A stretch of 64,000 nucleotides of DNA from Gilliamella sp. ESL0443 (GCF_019469165.1 NZ_CP048263.1:2046001-2110000), one strand, 5' to 3'. Shown: positions 45,214 to 55,225, numbered from the stretch's first letter. Translations and numbers: made by a program. Notes: generated by a model not told the origin, from the sequence alone.

Positions 45214-45263
45214 ATATCCTTTAATTTTAGTCAAGTATTTAGTTGACTATTTTAGTGGGAATT
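45214..45263 (-). promoter_or_regulatory. iscR promoter with two adjacent IscR type 1-like sites
   Basis: Two 25-bp elements abut. 45214-45238 ends in TTTTAGTCAAGTAT, matching the right half of the type 1 consensus. 45239-45263 has TTAGTTGACTATTTTAGTGGG, matching most of the left half and centre. On the minus strand TTGACT within the first site acts as a -35 with TAAAAT 16 bp downstream. This predicts [2Fe-2S]-IscR autorepression. Confidence 0.72.
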
Positions 45264-45340
45264 AAGTTATCAGTTCATCATCGACGAAATATAACCAAAT
45301 ATGCTAATCTAATAGGCTGATTTGATACTGGAGTTAAGGA

Positions 45341-47269
45341 ATGAATTTAGTAATACGTTGGTGTTTAATATCAAGCACTTTATTGGCAAACAGTCTATTT
45401 GTAGAAGCATCACAACATGAGTTGCGCCAAAATTATCAAAGATGGCAAAACACCTATCAATCATTAAACTATGATGAGCAACAAGCATTACTAAAACAAT
45501 TAAATAATTACTCACTTTATCCTTATGCGGCTGTGCAGTTTTTTCAAAAAAATATCAAAACAGTACCACCACAACTCGTCAGTAGTTTTGTAAAAAAATA
45601 TGATGACTTTCCATTAACTTCATCATTAACTCAAGCTTATTTGAATGAACTATCAAATCGTAAAGATTGGAATGCCATAGTCTCTTTTCCTAAAGACAAT
45701 TCAATTAGCTCTAATTGTCGATATCAATATGCAAAATTACAAAAAAATAATGACAAATCGGTTTTAGATAGTGTCGAATCGCTATGGTTAACGGGGAAAG
45801 AATTACCTTCAGCGTGTGATCCATTGTTGGATGCATGGTCAAAAAGTGGAAAACGTACATCAAATCTTATTTTATCTCGTATTGAGCTTGCATTTGAAAG
45901 CAATAATTTAAAACTCGCTCGTCATTTAACCAACTTATTAGATGACAATAATCAAACAAATTATTTATTGGCCGTGCTTGATAATCCAAGAAAACTTGAC
46001 GAATTTTCCAAAAACATTAAAACCAGCACATTTACCAAAAAAATAGTCTTAGCATCTTACCCTCGTTTGGTCAAAGCCGACAAAAATCTTGCGGCAGCAT
46101 TGTTACCACAACTGATAAAAAAACAGAATCTAACTGATGAGGAACAAAATAGATTACAAAGTAGCTTAGCAAATAGCTATTTTAGTGATTCAGTAACAAC
46201 AGAACAGAGCAAATGGCGAGATAATTACCTAACTAAAAGCCATGATACTGCATTAGTTGAAAAACGTATTCGCATGGCTATTGATGCAAATAACTACAAA
46301 GATATTGCTCATTGGATAAAACAGTTAAAACCAGAAGACCAATTAAAAGAAGAATGGCAATACTGGCAAGCCAGAGTATTACTTAAAAATAAGAAAACCA
46401 ATGAAGCCAAAAATATTTTAAAAACATTGAGCAACAACCGAGGTTTTTATGGAATGATCAGTGCTCAAGCACTTAATCAACCATATATAATCAACAATTT
46501 ATCTAAAAAACTGCCAACAACAGAAGTAAATTCTTTAAAAGCCAAATATGATCAAAAACCATTTGCCATTCGAATCAAAGAGCTAAGGTTTTTAGGTATG
46601 CTAGCGGAATCAAAACAAGAATGGCGTTATATACTTAAAGCAAAAGAAAATGAATATCTCGATTTAGCTCAATATGCTTACCACAAGGGCTGGGGAGATC
46701 TTAGTATTCAAGCAACAATATCTGGAAAATTATGGGATAATTGGACAGAACGATTACCTATCATGTACAAAAAGCTATATAATGAAGCTTTAAAAGATAA
46801 AGCTATTCCGCTATCTTACGCTTTAGCCATCACGCGTCAAGAAAGTGCTTTTGATGCAGCAATACAGTCTCCTGTCGGAGCAAGTGGCTTAATGCAATTA
46901 ATGCCAGCAACAGCAAAAGAAACGGCCAAAAAAGTCACCAACATTAGCTATAATTCACCAAACCAATTATTTGAGCCTATGACTAATGTACAATTAGGCA
47001 CTTATTTTCTAAACAGCGTTTATTTACAAAATGATAACAACCGTATTTTATCTTCAGCAGCCTATAATGCAGGTCCAAGCCGAGTAAAAAAATGGTTGAA
47101 TAATAGCAACGGAAAGCTTGATGCAGTCGAATTTATTGAAAGTATTCCTTTCAATGAAACACGAAATTATGTCAAAAGTGTATTAGTATATGATTATATT
47201 TATCAGCACATTTTAGGGGAACAAACCCCACATATACTGACAAAAAAAGAATTTAATAGACAATACTAA
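45341..47269 (+). CDS. slt: Soluble lytic murein transglycosylase
   Basis: 642-residue periplasmic enzyme that cleaves glycan strands to 1,6-anhydro muropeptides. A signal peptide covers about residues 1-23 (ending LFVEA). An alpha-superhelical U and L domain follows, then the C-terminal lysozyme-like domain with catalytic Glu501 in ITRQESAFDAAIQSPVGASGLMQLMPATA. The stop overlaps the trpR start, as part of a slt-trpR unit also found in E. coli. Confidence 0.95.
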   Translation: MNLVIRWCLISSTLLANSLFVEASQHELRQNYQRWQNTYQSLNYDEQQALLKQLNNYSLYPYAAVQFFQKNIKTVPPQLVSSFVKKYDDFPLTSSLTQAYLNELSNRKDWNAIVSFPKDNSISSNCRYQYAKLQKNNDKSVLDSVESLWLTGKELPSACDPLLDAWSKSGKRTSNLILSRIELAFESNNLKLARHLTNLLDDNNQTNYLLAVLDNPRKLDEFSKNIKTSTFTKKIVLASYPRLVKADKNLAAALLPQLIKKQNLTDEEQNRLQSSLANSYFSDSVTTEQSKWRDNYLTKSHDTALVEKRIRMAIDANNYKDIAHWIKQLKPEDQLKEEWQYWQARVLLKNKKTNEAKNILKTLSNNRGFYGMISAQALNQPYIINNLSKKLPTTEVNSLKAKYDQKPFAIRIKELRFLGMLAESKQEWRYILKAKENEYLDLAQYAYHKGWGDLSIQATISGKLWDNWTERLPIMYKKLYNEALKDKAIPLSYALAITRQESAFDAAIQSPVGASGLMQLMPATAKETAKKVTNISYNSPNQLFEPMTNVQLGTYFLNSVYLQNDNNRILSSAAYNAGPSRVKKWLNNSNGKLDAVEFIESIPFNETRNYVKSVLVYDYIYQHILGEQTPHILTKKEFNRQY

Positions 47270-47571
47270 TGGTGCATTACATGAAAACTAAAGAATGGAA
47301 CCAAACGGTTGAAATATTACACCAAGCATTTAATAACGGTTATTCATTAGATATTTTAAAACTACTGATGACATCTGATGAACGTGATGCTTTAATTACA
47401 CGAGTCAAAATTGTACGCTCATTACTTGATGGATCAATTAATCAGCGCCAGCTTAAAGATCAATTGAAAATCGGTATTGCAACAGTCACCAGAGGTTCAA
47501 ACAGTTTAAAAGAAGCAACACCTGAATTTAAAGCATGGCTAGAAAAGATTTTATTGAACTCTAATGACTAA
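47269..47571 (+). CDS. trpR: Trp operon repressor TrpR
   Basis: 100 residues (96 from the inner ATG at 47281). The helix-turn-helix QRQLKDQLKIGIATVTRGSNSLK matches TrpR, as does LLMTSDERDALITRVKIV. Bound to tryptophan it represses trp, aroH and its own synthesis. It overlaps slt by one base, so it may be made by read-through of slt. No clear trp operator was seen before it. Confidence 0.94.
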   Translation: MVHYMKTKEWNQTVEILHQAFNNGYSLDILKLLMTSDERDALITRVKIVRSLLDGSINQRQLKDQLKIGIATVTRGSNSLKEATPEFKAWLEKILLNSND

Positions 47572-47574
47572 AAA

Positions 47575-47599
47575 CTATCGTCAATATTCATGACGATAG
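47575..47599 (-). terminator. Hairpin between converging trpR and rob
   Basis: CTATCGTC/GACGATAG stem with a 9-nt loop. On the minus strand it runs into TTTTTAG, so it can stop rob transcription. The plus-strand side lacks a T-run. Confidence 0.7.
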
Positions 47600-47603
47600 C
47601 ATG

Positions 47604-48527
47604 TTATAACGATAGGTTTGATTGAATATTGACTTCTTCATCCGCCACAACAGGGACACAATAATCACATTCCATGCTAAGGATATCTTCAAAACATTTT
47701 ACAGAATCATCATGGTGATTATGATGGATTTCAATTAAACAGCTTGAACTACGCAATCGCACTTTTAAGGCTGGCATCGCCGCTAAATGGACTTGAGAAA
47801 TAAAATCACTAAAATTTTCTGGTGGACCGATATATTTAAAACAAAGATATAAACCACCTTCACTAACAAAAGGCTCAATATGCTCCAAATTGTTATTGTG
47901 ATCTAAAGCAATGGTATATAAAAGTTCTTGCTCATTAGCATTATCTTTACTTTTTAAAATACGACTAAAAGCAAAGATTTTGTCGGGTAAACATTCACTC
48001 TTGTTCTCATAATGAGACAGATAATTATGAAAAAACTGCGATCTTAATTTATTTTCTTCATCTAAAATTTGGCTCAAATTACAGTTATTCTTATATGAAA
48101 TTCCCCAAAATGTTTGCTTTGGCATATTAACAAATTTAGGTTCAGGTAAAGAGAGTCGATTTTTATTTAATTCAATAGCCGGGGTTAAGCCAGTAGGATC
48201 CCAAAATTCACCTCGTCGATAGCTGGCTGGTGTTTCATTAAATTGCTTTTTAAAAGATCGGGTAAAAGTTTGTTGTGAGTCAAAACGATATTGCATAGCA
48301 ATATCTAAAATAGGTTTGCTTGTCATTCGCAAAGATAATGCCGCATAAGTTAATCTGCGGTGACGAATATAAGTACCGAGCACTTGACCGGTTACTTCTT
48401 TAAACATCCGTTGTAAATGCCACTTTGAATAACCTGATTTTTGGGCTACATTATCAATAGATAAGGGCTGCTCCAAATTTTTTTCAATCCAAACGATAAG
48501 ATCTGAAATAATACTAACTTGATTCAT
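47604..48527 (-). CDS. rob: AraC-family regulator Rob
   Basis: 307 residues. The N-terminal tandem HTH domain (about 1-115) closely matches E. coli Rob (SGYSKWHLQRMFKEVTGQVLGTYI, ALSLRMTSKPILDIAMQYRFDSQQTFTRSFKKQFNETPA). A C-terminal GyrI-like ligand-binding domain follows. Rob activates marA/soxS-regulon genes such as efflux pumps. The domain after residue 120 is more divergent and rich in His and Asn. Confidence 0.92.
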   Translation of the reverse strand: MNQVSIISDLIVWIEKNLEQPLSIDNVAQKSGYSKWHLQRMFKEVTGQVLGTYIRHRRLTYAALSLRMTSKPILDIAMQYRFDSQQTFTRSFKKQFNETPASYRRGEFWDPTGLTPAIELNKNRLSLPEPKFVNMPKQTFWGISYKNNCNLSQILDEENKLRSQFFHNYLSHYENKSECLPDKIFAFSRILKSKDNANEQELLYTIALDHNNNLEHIEPFVSEGGLYLCFKYIGPPENFSDFISQVHLAAMPALKVRLRSSSCLIEIHHNHHDDSVKCFEDILSMECDYCVPVVADEEVNIQSNLSL

Positions 48528-48612
48528 AAAACCCCATCATAAAGTGAATTGGCAGACATCATGCGATTATGACTTAATCCCAGCAATAAGCAAGATTTAA
48601 ATCGAAAAATTT

Positions 48613-49197
48613 TTAACAATAAGAATGGCTTCCCGCTTGATGTTCAGTAATATCTTTAACGCCTGCTAATTCAGGGAATTCCGCAAGCAATTGCTTTTCA
48701 ATACCCTCTTTTAAAGTAAAATCAACCATTGAACAACCATTACAACCACCACCAAATTGCAATATAGCATAATTATCTTCAGTCAATTCCACTAAGCTAA
48801 CATGGCCACCATGACTAGCTAATTGCGGATTAACCTGAGATTGAATAACATAATTAACGCGCTCAATTAATGGGGCATCATCCGCAACCTTTTTCATTTT
48901 TGAATTTGGCGCTTTTAAAGTTAACTGTGAACCTAATTCATCTGTCACATAATCAATCACGGTTTCTTCTAAAAAAGGTGCACTAATTTCATCGATATAA
49001 ACAGAAAAACCTGCTTGTTGTTCTTCTTCGATATCACCATCTTCAACAGTATCTGCCGGACAATAGGAAACCCCACATTCAGCAGATGGCGTGCCAGGAT
49101 TAATAACAAAAACCCGAATTTGAGTACCATCAGGCTGATTAGCAAGCAATTTTTTAAAATGTTGTTGAGCTGATTCAGAAATGGTAATAATAGACAT
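48613..49197 (-). CDS. nfuA: Fe-S biogenesis protein NfuA
   Basis: 194 residues: an N-terminal degenerate A-type domain (about 1-95) and a C-terminal Nfu domain with the cluster-binding CxxC, Cys152 and Cys155, in [12 protein letters not shown]. It carries [4Fe-4S] clusters to target proteins under stress. Located next to gntX on the same strand, as in E. coli. Confidence 0.96.
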   Translation of the reverse strand: MSIITISESAQQHFKKLLANQPDGTQIRVFVINPGTPSAECGVSYCPADTVEDGDIEEEQQAGFSVYIDEISAPFLEETVIDYVTDELGSQLTLKAPNSKMKKVADDAPLIERVNYVIQSQVNPQLASHGGHVSLVELTEDNYAILQFGGGCNGCSMVDFTLKEGIEKQLLAEFPELAGVKDITEHQAGSHSYC

Positions 49198-49293
49198 AAT
49201 CCCTCACTTTGACACGATTGACATTGATAATCCTCAACATCATCGATAATAGTTGACTTACTCTCTTGGTTATTATAGGGGGTGTTTTGGATT

Positions 49294-49971
49294 TTACAAG
49301 ACGGTCCGACACAAACAAACTACCTGCACATAAGCGGCACCACTCTCTTTTAATTGCTGGCTAATAACATTTATCGTATTACCGGTAGTAACAATATCAT
49401 CAATAAGCATTACCGATTGATTGGTTAAATCAGAGTGACATCGAAAAAGTGTTTCTACATTACTCATTCTTTGCTTAAGCGATAGGTTCTTCTGATCGCG
49501 AGCTGCAAATTTTCGCGACAATAGGTAAGGCTTAAATTCTCGATTTAACCATCTAGCTATTGGCTTAGCCAATAATGCCGCTTGATTAAAACCTCTAGAC
49601 CAATAACGAAAATGGTGTAAAGGGACACAAGTCACAATGTCAGGTTTAGCAAGGCCATCACTTAATCGACGTTGATACCAGGCTAAAAACATTAACCTAG
49701 CTAATGCGTTGGTTAATTCGATTTTATTATGAAATTTTAAATGTTGAATTAATTTTTTTAATGGATCGATATAGCCTGTTACAGCCACCATTTCATCCCA
49801 ATAAGGTCTTTTCTCTCGGCATCGATAACATTCATTTGTTGATAATGAGTGAGGAAGGCAGCATTGATGACAAACTTTATTAAGCTTCGGTAAGTTTTCT
49901 ATACATTGACTGCAAATTCCATGGTGAGATAGCACCAAAGGCATATTACATAAAATACATCGCATCATCAT
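49294..49971 (-). CDS. gntX: ComF/GntX family phosphoribosyltransferase-like protein
   Basis: 225 residues. Two CxxC zinc modules occur (Cys5/Cys8/Cys20/Cys23 and Cys34/Cys37/Cys48/Cys51), followed by a type I PRTase fold with the PRPP loop VMLIDDIVTTGNT at 187-199. ComF homologues take part in DNA uptake; E. coli GntX is linked to growth on DNA. ATG codons at 49971, 49968 and 49965 are all possible. No good ribosome site is seen; an interspersed repeat lies directly upstream. Confidence 0.88.
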   Translation of the reverse strand: MMMRCILCNMPLVLSHHGICSQCIENLPKLNKVCHQCCLPHSLSTNECYRCREKRPYWDEMVAVTGYIDPLKKLIQHLKFHNKIELTNALARLMFLAWYQRRLSDGLAKPDIVTCVPLHHFRYWSRGFNQAALLAKPIARWLNREFKPYLLSRKFAARDQKNLSLKQRMSNVETLFRCHSDLTNQSVMLIDDIVTTGNTINVISQQLKESGAAYVQVVCLCRTVL

Positions 49972-49975
49972 TCAG

Positions 49976-50000
49976 AAAAAAGTTGAGGAACGGGGTTTTT
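49976..50000 (+). repeat. Interspersed 25-bp repeat, copy 5
   Basis: A6-GTTGAGGAAC-GGGG-T5 on the plus strand, between the divergent gntX and ppiA genes. It is 5 bp from the gntX start. Confidence 0.9.
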
Positions 50001-50209
50001 GAGCTAATTAATGGATTAAAAATAGTCATAAAGAAGAATATCAATTTAATAATATTCTGGATTATAGTGAATATAAGTCATTTTTTACTGGTTTAGAAAA
50101 ATATTGCGATTTACCACACAAAATTTTAATTGATTTTGCATATTTATGATTTCAATTAAACCAATATTCGGTATAATTTGCCGGCAATATAATAATAAGG
50201 ATTCATAAA

Positions 50210-50779
50210 ATGAAAAAAATCAAAGTGTTATTTATAGGAATATTATTAACCCTCTTTTCAACCATTACTTTGGCTGATACTAAAGTATTAATTCAAACCA
50301 GCATGGGCGATATTGAAGTTGAGTTAGATAGCGAACATGCTCCAATCACTACGAAAAACTTTCTTGATTATGCTAATAGTGGTTATTACGAAAATCTAAC
50401 ATTCCATCGTGTCATTCCTGGATTTATGATTCAAGGTGGTGGTGCTGATGATCAATTAAAATTTAAAGAAACTAAACAACCCATCAAAAATGAAGCTAAT
50501 AATGGCTTAAAAAATGATCGTGGAACTATCGCAATGGCAAGAACCAATGCTGTAGATAGCGCAACTAGCCAATTCTTCATTAATGTTGTGAATAACGATT
50601 TCCTCAACTACCAAGGACCAGAAAAATACGGCTATGCTGTTTTTGGAAAAGTCACCAAAGGAATGGATATTGTTGATAAAATTGTGAATGTACCAACTAA
50701 ACGTATGGGACCACATCAAAATGTGCCTGTTGAGCCAGTTTATATTAAAAAAGTTACAGTTGTTGAAGATAAACAATAA
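50210..50779 (+). CDS. ppiA: Periplasmic cyclophilin-type prolyl isomerase
   Basis: 189 residues with a signal peptide (residues 1-22, ending TLA) and a cyclophilin domain: [14 protein letters not shown] and [18 protein letters not shown] carry the catalytic Arg and neighbouring residues. The signal peptide favours the periplasmic PpiA over cytosolic PpiB. An AAGGAT site precedes ATG 50210. A strong terminator follows. Confidence 0.92.
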   Translation: MKKIKVLFIGILLTLFSTITLADTKVLIQTSMGDIEVELDSEHAPITTKNFLDYANSGYYENLTFHRVIPGFMIQGGGADDQLKFKETKQPIKNEANNGLKNDRGTIAMARTNAVDSATSQFFINVVNNDFLNYQGPEKYGYAVFGKVTKGMDIVDKIVNVPTKRMGPHQNVPVEPVYIKKVTVVEDKQ

Positions 50780-50809
50780 GTTTATTTAAAACCAATAAAT
50801 ATTTCATGC

Positions 50810-50839
50810 AAACCATCTTAATGATTTAAGGTGGTTTTT
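50810..50839 (+). terminator. Terminator after ppiA
   Basis: AAACCATCTTA pairs with TTAAGGTGGTTT around an ATGAT loop, and T5C follows. It lies 31 bp after the stop. Confidence 0.8.
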
Positions 50840-50861
50840 CTCAAATCATCAAATAATAGTA

Positions 50862-51455
50862 TTATTTTTCTAATTCGTCACAAGCCTTTTGAAAAGCTTG
50901 ATCACAAGACTGCTTGAAATACTCTTTAGCTAACGATCTATTTTGCTCCACTCCGTTACCATTATAGTACATGATGGCGACATTGTACTGTGAAAAAGGA
51001 TTACCTTGTGCGGCCGCTTTTTCAAACCAGAAAAATGCCTTTTGTTTATCCGCTTCGGTTCCTTCACCATTAAAATACATAGCCGCTAAATTGTTTTGAG
51101 CATTTAAGTAACCTTGTTCTGCAGCTTTAGTGTACCAAAAAAGAGTTTTTTGTTTATCCTGCTCAATTCCATCGCCTTGATAATACATCTGCGCTAAATT
51201 GAATTGGGCTTCAAGGTGACCTAGTTCTGCCGCTTTAGTATACCAATAAGCTGCTTTTTGTTTATCTTGCCCAACGCCTTTACCCTCATCATATACAAGT
51301 GCTAAATTGAATTGAGCATTAGGGTTATTTTGTTCTGCTTCTTGATGACATTGAGCGAAAAACTTTTCAAAATTTATTTTATGAAAATTTAGTTCGCACA
51401 GGCTAGCGTGAACGGCGGGAAAAAATAATAATATAATCCATAATATTTTTTTCAT
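50862..51455 (-). CDS. Secreted Sel1-repeat protein (paralogue A)
   Basis: 197 residues with a signal peptide (about 1-17, ending VHA) and four Sel1 repeats starting near residues 46, 82, 118 and 154. Each resembles AQFNLALVYDEGKGVGQDKQKAAYWYTKAAE. Cysteines occur near both ends (Cys19, Cys36, Cys184, Cys192), so disulfides in the periplasm are likely. Sel1 proteins are usually adaptors. It is a clear paralogue of the next gene, 210 bp apart on the same strand. Function unknown. Confidence 0.85.
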   Translation of the reverse strand: MKKILWIILLFFPAVHASLCELNFHKINFEKFFAQCHQEAEQNNPNAQFNLALVYDEGKGVGQDKQKAAYWYTKAAELGHLEAQFNLAQMYYQGDGIEQDKQKTLFWYTKAAEQGYLNAQNNLAAMYFNGEGTEADKQKAFFWFEKAAAQGNPFSQYNVAIMYYNGNGVEQNRSLAKEYFKQSCDQAFQKACDELEK

Positions 51456-51618
51456 GGCTTTCCTTATTTCACTATAATCAACAATAGCTTAATTAGAAAT
51501 TTAGTACCTATAAAATTATTGATAAATATTATAAATAATTCTTAAATTCATCTTTAATTATCAAGATTAAAGATAATCAAACGCTTTTCAATTAATTGAA
51601 ATAAATGCTTTTGTATAA

Positions 51619-51643
51619 AACTATCTTCATATTGAAGATAGTT
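51619..51643. terminator. Hairpin between the two Sel1 genes
   Basis: A perfect 10-bp stem AACTATCTTC/GAAGATAGTT with an ATATT loop lies 23 bp after the stop of the second Sel1 gene (51666-52259). It is bordered by T5C on the plus side and by TTTTATAC on the minus side. Confidence 0.7.
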
Positions 51644-51665
51644 TTTCTAATTTATTTAATTATTT

Positions 51666-52259
51666 CTACAAAGTATTATCACAAGCAATTTGTAGCCCCA
51701 ATGAACAAGCTTGTTTTAGATACTTTTTGGCTAAAGCTTTATCTTTTTCAACACCTTCGCCCTCATAGTACATAACAGCTAAATTATTCATTGATTCAGC
51801 TTTGCCCTGATCTGCTGCTTTTTTATACCAAAATGCTGCCTTTTTCTTGTCTTGAGCTATACCATCACCTTCATCATACATAATAGCTAAATTATGCTGA
51901 GCATCGGCATCACCTTGTTCTGCCGATTTTGTATACCACAATACAGCTTTTTCTTTATCTTGCTCTACACCCTCGCCATCATCATACAGAACTGCTAAAT
52001 TAAATTGCGCATCAGAGTCACCTTGTTCAGCACTTTTAGAGTACCAATTAAAAGCTTTTTGTTTATCTTCTTCAGTACCTTCGCCTTTATCATACATAAC
52101 CCCTAAATAAAACTGTGCAACAGAATCACCATTCGGCGCTTCTTTTGTACATGCCTCAAAAGCTTTTTCAAAATTTTCTTTTTCAAATTCTGTTTTACAA
52201 TCACTTGCATAGACAGAAACTGAAAATAAAAGGGGTATCAGTGTTAATAACTTTTTCAT
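51666..52259 (-). CDS. Secreted Sel1-repeat protein (paralogue B)
   Basis: 197 residues from MKKLLTLIPLLFSVSVYA, a typical signal peptide. Four acidic Sel1 repeats follow, near residues 47, 83, 119 and 155 (AQFNLAVLYDDGEGVEQDKEKAVLWYTKSAEQ type). Cysteines near both ends (Cys21, Cys37, Cys184, Cys192) mirror paralogue A. ATG 52259 is preferred over an upstream start. The gene probably arose with its neighbour by tandem duplication. It lies downstream of pepB. Role unknown. Confidence 0.85.
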   Translation of the reverse strand: MKKLLTLIPLLFSVSVYASDCKTEFEKENFEKAFEACTKEAPNGDSVAQFYLGVMYDKGEGTEEDKQKAFNWYSKSAEQGDSDAQFNLAVLYDDGEGVEQDKEKAVLWYTKSAEQGDADAQHNLAIMYDEGDGIAQDKKKAAFWYKKAADQGKAESMNNLAVMYYEGEGVEKDKALAKKYLKQACSLGLQIACDNTL

Positions 52260-52317
52260 ACTATTCCTCATTCCTTATATATTTATAAATAATTTAGCGA
52301 TTCAATTTTATTACAAT

Positions 52318-53598
52318 TTAATACAATTTGCTTAATAAATTAGCAAGTGTTCTTATACCAATACCTGTTGCACCTGTTGCCCATAATGCGGTTGCGCTTT
52401 TACGAAAGGTTGCTGAACAGTCAATGTGGAGCCAATTTTTTTTATAATTTTTTATAAAATAGGATAAAAATGCCGCTGCTGTACTTGCACCAGCGGTGTT
52501 CGGTAATCCAGAATTTGCCATATCTGCAAACGAAGATGGGAATAGGGCTCGATGAAAATTAGCTAATGGTAATCGCCAAAAGGCTTCATGTTCAGCTTGA
52601 CTACTTGCTAATAACTGATTAGCAAATTTGTCATCAAATGAAAGTAATGATTGATAATCATTTCCTACAGCAATCTTTGCTGCCCCAGTAAGGGTTGCAC
52701 AATCAATGATATAATTGGGGTTATCATTATCAGCACTAATTAATCCATCAGCCAAAACCAAACGCCCTTCGGCATCGGTATTATCAACTTCCACTGTTTT
52801 ACCATTACGATAACGAATGATATCGCCAAGTTTGAAAGCGTTACCACTTACCAAATTATCTGCACAGCATAAATAAAGTTTGATACGGTGTTTAACTCCA
52901 CGTGCAATCGCAAGAGCTAGAGCCCCTGTCACCAATGCTGCTCCCCCCATATCCGATCGCATTGATTCCATAAAACTGCTTGGTTTTAAGCTATATCCAC
53001 CTGAATCAAAAGTAATTCCTTTGCCAACTAAGCAAGCAATGATTGGTGCTTTAGGATTTTTAGTAGGATTATAATCAAGCTCAAGCAAGGCAGCCGGTCG
53101 TTGAGACCCTTTGCCAACTGTGTAGATCCCCATATAATCTTGCTCTTTTAATGCTTCACCTGAAATAATGTTATAAGCTACATCAGAGGAATAATGGCTA
53201 ATTAAGTTTGCACTTTGCGTTGCCAGTTCGAAAGGGCTTAATGTTTCCGCTTGTTGATTAACAATGTCACGACACCAATCAATAATGGCTAAGCGATTTT
53301 TTAGTTCTTGTTTATCTTTATTACTTAGCTTTGGCCAACTGATTTTATTATTATTCTTGGCATTACGATAACCCATCCAAAAATGCCAACATGACTCTAA
53401 ATCCCAATTGTCACCACTCAATTTAACCGATCTAATACCTTGATTATCTAGTTTTCGTGCAGCTCGTTGAATAGCACCATGCCGATGCTCAGGTCGATAA
53501 TGAATAGTAACAGCATCTTCTGAAAAACTGAGTAATGCATCTTTACCCCACTTTGATGGAGCAGGTTTTTCCGAAAGTAATATAGATAACATCGACAT
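52318..53598 (-). CDS. pepB: Peptidase B, M17 leucyl aminopeptidase family
   Basis: 426 residues, close to E. coli PepB (427). The di-metal site motifs are [15 protein letters not shown] (about 192-206) and [14 protein letters not shown] (about 273-286), followed by [16 protein letters not shown]. It trims N-terminal residues from cytosolic peptides. ATG 53598 is chosen because GAGGAA precedes it; a TTG at 53616 extends the frame. In E. coli it lies after iscX. Confidence 0.95.
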   Translation of the reverse strand: MSMLSILLSEKPAPSKWGKDALLSFSEDAVTIHYRPEHRHGAIQRAARKLDNQGIRSVKLSGDNWDLESCWHFWMGYRNAKNNNKISWPKLSNKDKQELKNRLAIIDWCRDIVNQQAETLSPFELATQSANLISHYSSDVAYNIISGEALKEQDYMGIYTVGKGSQRPAALLELDYNPTKNPKAPIIACLVGKGITFDSGGYSLKPSSFMESMRSDMGGAALVTGALALAIARGVKHRIKLYLCCADNLVSGNAFKLGDIIRYRNGKTVEVDNTDAEGRLVLADGLISADNDNPNYIIDCATLTGAAKIAVGNDYQSLLSFDDKFANQLLASSQAEHEAFWRLPLANFHRALFPSSFADMANSGLPNTAGASTAAAFLSYFIKNYKKNWLHIDCSATFRKSATALWATGATGIGIRTLANLLSKLY

Positions 53599-53699
53599 AA
53601 TAAATTCCTCAAGCAATAATAATGCAAAAACAATGAATCAATTCTAATCAGAAACATGCTAATATAGCAAGCAAAGTTAAGCATAAATAAGGACCTATA

Positions 53700-54473
53700 A
53701 TGACATCAGTTGTACCGATCAAAAATGGAATTAATTTTCGTGACTTAGGTGGAATTAAAACTAGTGATGGTCGCCAAATTCGAGCTGGAATGTTGTATCG
53801 TTCAGGTGAGTTTTCACGCCTAAATGATGATGAAAAAGATTTTTTATCTGATGAGCTTAATTTACATTATGTCTTAGATTATCGCGATCAACATGAAATC
53901 GATCGTCATCCAGATAATCTTTGGAACAATAGCCAATATATTAATATCCCTGCCAATCCATTAAGTGATGAATTTACAGCAAGCTTAACGAGTGAACAAG
54001 GTCAGGATATTTTTGTGTTAAAAAAATACTCACCGTTTGATTTTATGGTTAAGCTTTATCAATTGTTACCTTTTAATAATCTCGCGTATAAAAAGTTAAC
54101 ATCACTATTACTTAATGCTAACGGAAGACCTTTAGTCCAACACTGTGCTGTAGGTAAAGATAGAACTGGTATCGGTGTCGCTTTAACCTTATTTGCATTA
54201 GGTGTGAGTGAAGAAATTGTTATGCAAGATTATTTGCTTACCGAACGCTATTTAAACGACTATCGTGAAGCCGTACTTAGCGAAAATAAAAGTAAATTAT
54301 CGCCAGAAGAACTTGAAAAACATAAGATCATCTTTGCGGCTAAAAAAGAGTTTTTAACCGCAGCTATTGAGGAAATAAAAAAACGTTATGGCACTATCGA
54401 TAATTGGTTAGCAAAAGAATATCAATTGGACGATAAAAACAGAAAAATTCTTCAAGATATTTATTTGATTTAA
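53700..54473 (+). CDS. Tyrosine/serine protein phosphatase, DUF442/Y_phosphatase3-like
   Basis: 257 residues with the P-loop signature HCAVGKDRTG at 148-157 (nucleophile Cys149) and an N-terminal NFRDLGGIKTSDGRQIRAGMLYRSG. That is the fungal/bacterial Y_phosphatase3 pattern, as in Mycobacterium PtpB and many uncharacterised enzymes. It acts on phosphotyrosine or phosphoinositides in relatives. No signal peptide, so it is probably cytosolic. It is divergent from pepB. Confidence 0.85.
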   Translation: MTSVVPIKNGINFRDLGGIKTSDGRQIRAGMLYRSGEFSRLNDDEKDFLSDELNLHYVLDYRDQHEIDRHPDNLWNNSQYINIPANPLSDEFTASLTSEQGQDIFVLKKYSPFDFMVKLYQLLPFNNLAYKKLTSLLLNANGRPLVQHCAVGKDRTGIGVALTLFALGVSEEIVMQDYLLTERYLNDYREAVLSENKSKLSPEELEKHKIIFAAKKEFLTAAIEEIKKRYGTIDNWLAKEYQLDDKNRKILQDIYLI

Positions 54474-54541
54474 ATTAGCTTAATGTTTGGACAGCCACCT
54501 TACGTTTATCAAAAAGCTGTCAGTAACTAATTGCTAATGCA

Positions 54542-55159
54542 TTAAGATTGTAAGACAAAATTTGTGATAGGTTTATCATGATTTACAGCAAGATGAACTG
54601 GTGCCTGTTGTTGATAATGATAATAAAAATGCTGACCAAACGGCGCGCTAATTAATTGGTTTTCAATATCTACTTTTACCAATTTCATTTGCCAAACTCC
54701 TTTGGCATATAGTTTAAGTGCCGATTCTTTTAATGTCCAAAGTTGCCAAAAGGCGTTTAAAGTATTACTTTGCGCTAACATCCATTGATATTCATCATTA
54801 GCAAAAAAACTTTTGGCAACATTCAGATAATTTTGACGTTGTCGAGAAACTTCAATATCGAGCCCAACTTTACCATTAAGCGAAATTGCAACTGCTACCC
54901 AATCTTGGCTATGGCTGATATTAAAATCAGGAAGATGACTATCTAAAAAGCCTGGGCGATTATTGTCGGCAATTATCATCCTCGGCAAAGTATCAATATG
55001 GCAATACTGTTTAAGCAAACTCGCTAATATTGAACGGCAAGCTAAAAACTGTTTTTTACGTGTTCCATTTAACGATTCCGCATCATTAATAACTTGTGGT
55101 GATAACAGAGAATAATTTAATTCCACCGAATCTAAATGGGCAAGTTTGACAATTACCAT
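54542..55159 (-). CDS. 4'-phosphopantetheinyl transferase, Sfp/AcpT type
   Basis: 205 residues. It carries FNISHSQDWVAVAIS (about 79-93), the Mg-binding GLDIEV at 99-104 and WTLKESALKLYAKG at 141-154, the three Sfp motifs. It transfers phosphopantetheine to carrier proteins. No carrier or synthase gene is nearby. AcpT-like is the likely subtype, since E. coli EntD and AcpT differ in surrounding sequence. Confidence 0.85.
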   Translation of the reverse strand: MVIVKLAHLDSVELNYSLLSPQVINDAESLNGTRKKQFLACRSILASLLKQYCHIDTLPRMIIADNNRPGFLDSHLPDFNISHSQDWVAVAISLNGKVGLDIEVSRQRQNYLNVAKSFFANDEYQWMLAQSNTLNAFWQLWTLKESALKLYAKGVWQMKLVKVDIENQLISAPFGQHFYYHYQQQAPVHLAVNHDKPITNFVLQS

Positions 55160-55200
55160 GTGTGTAAGCCAGTTTAAACAAAAATTATTTTTTACTATTT

Positions 55201-55225
55201 TAACAGCATGCTATGCTAACTGTTA
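55201..55225. promoter_or_regulatory. Dyad upstream of metC
   Basis: TAACAG and CTGTTA arms flank an inner GCATGCTATGC. It lies 32 bp before the metC start, where an operator or -10 region would be expected (TATGCT). It does not match a MetJ box. Confidence 0.3.

Noticed and set aside
55201-55225. Dyad before metC as a MetJ box
   Set aside because: No AGACGTCT-like repeats; kept only as an unassigned dyad.
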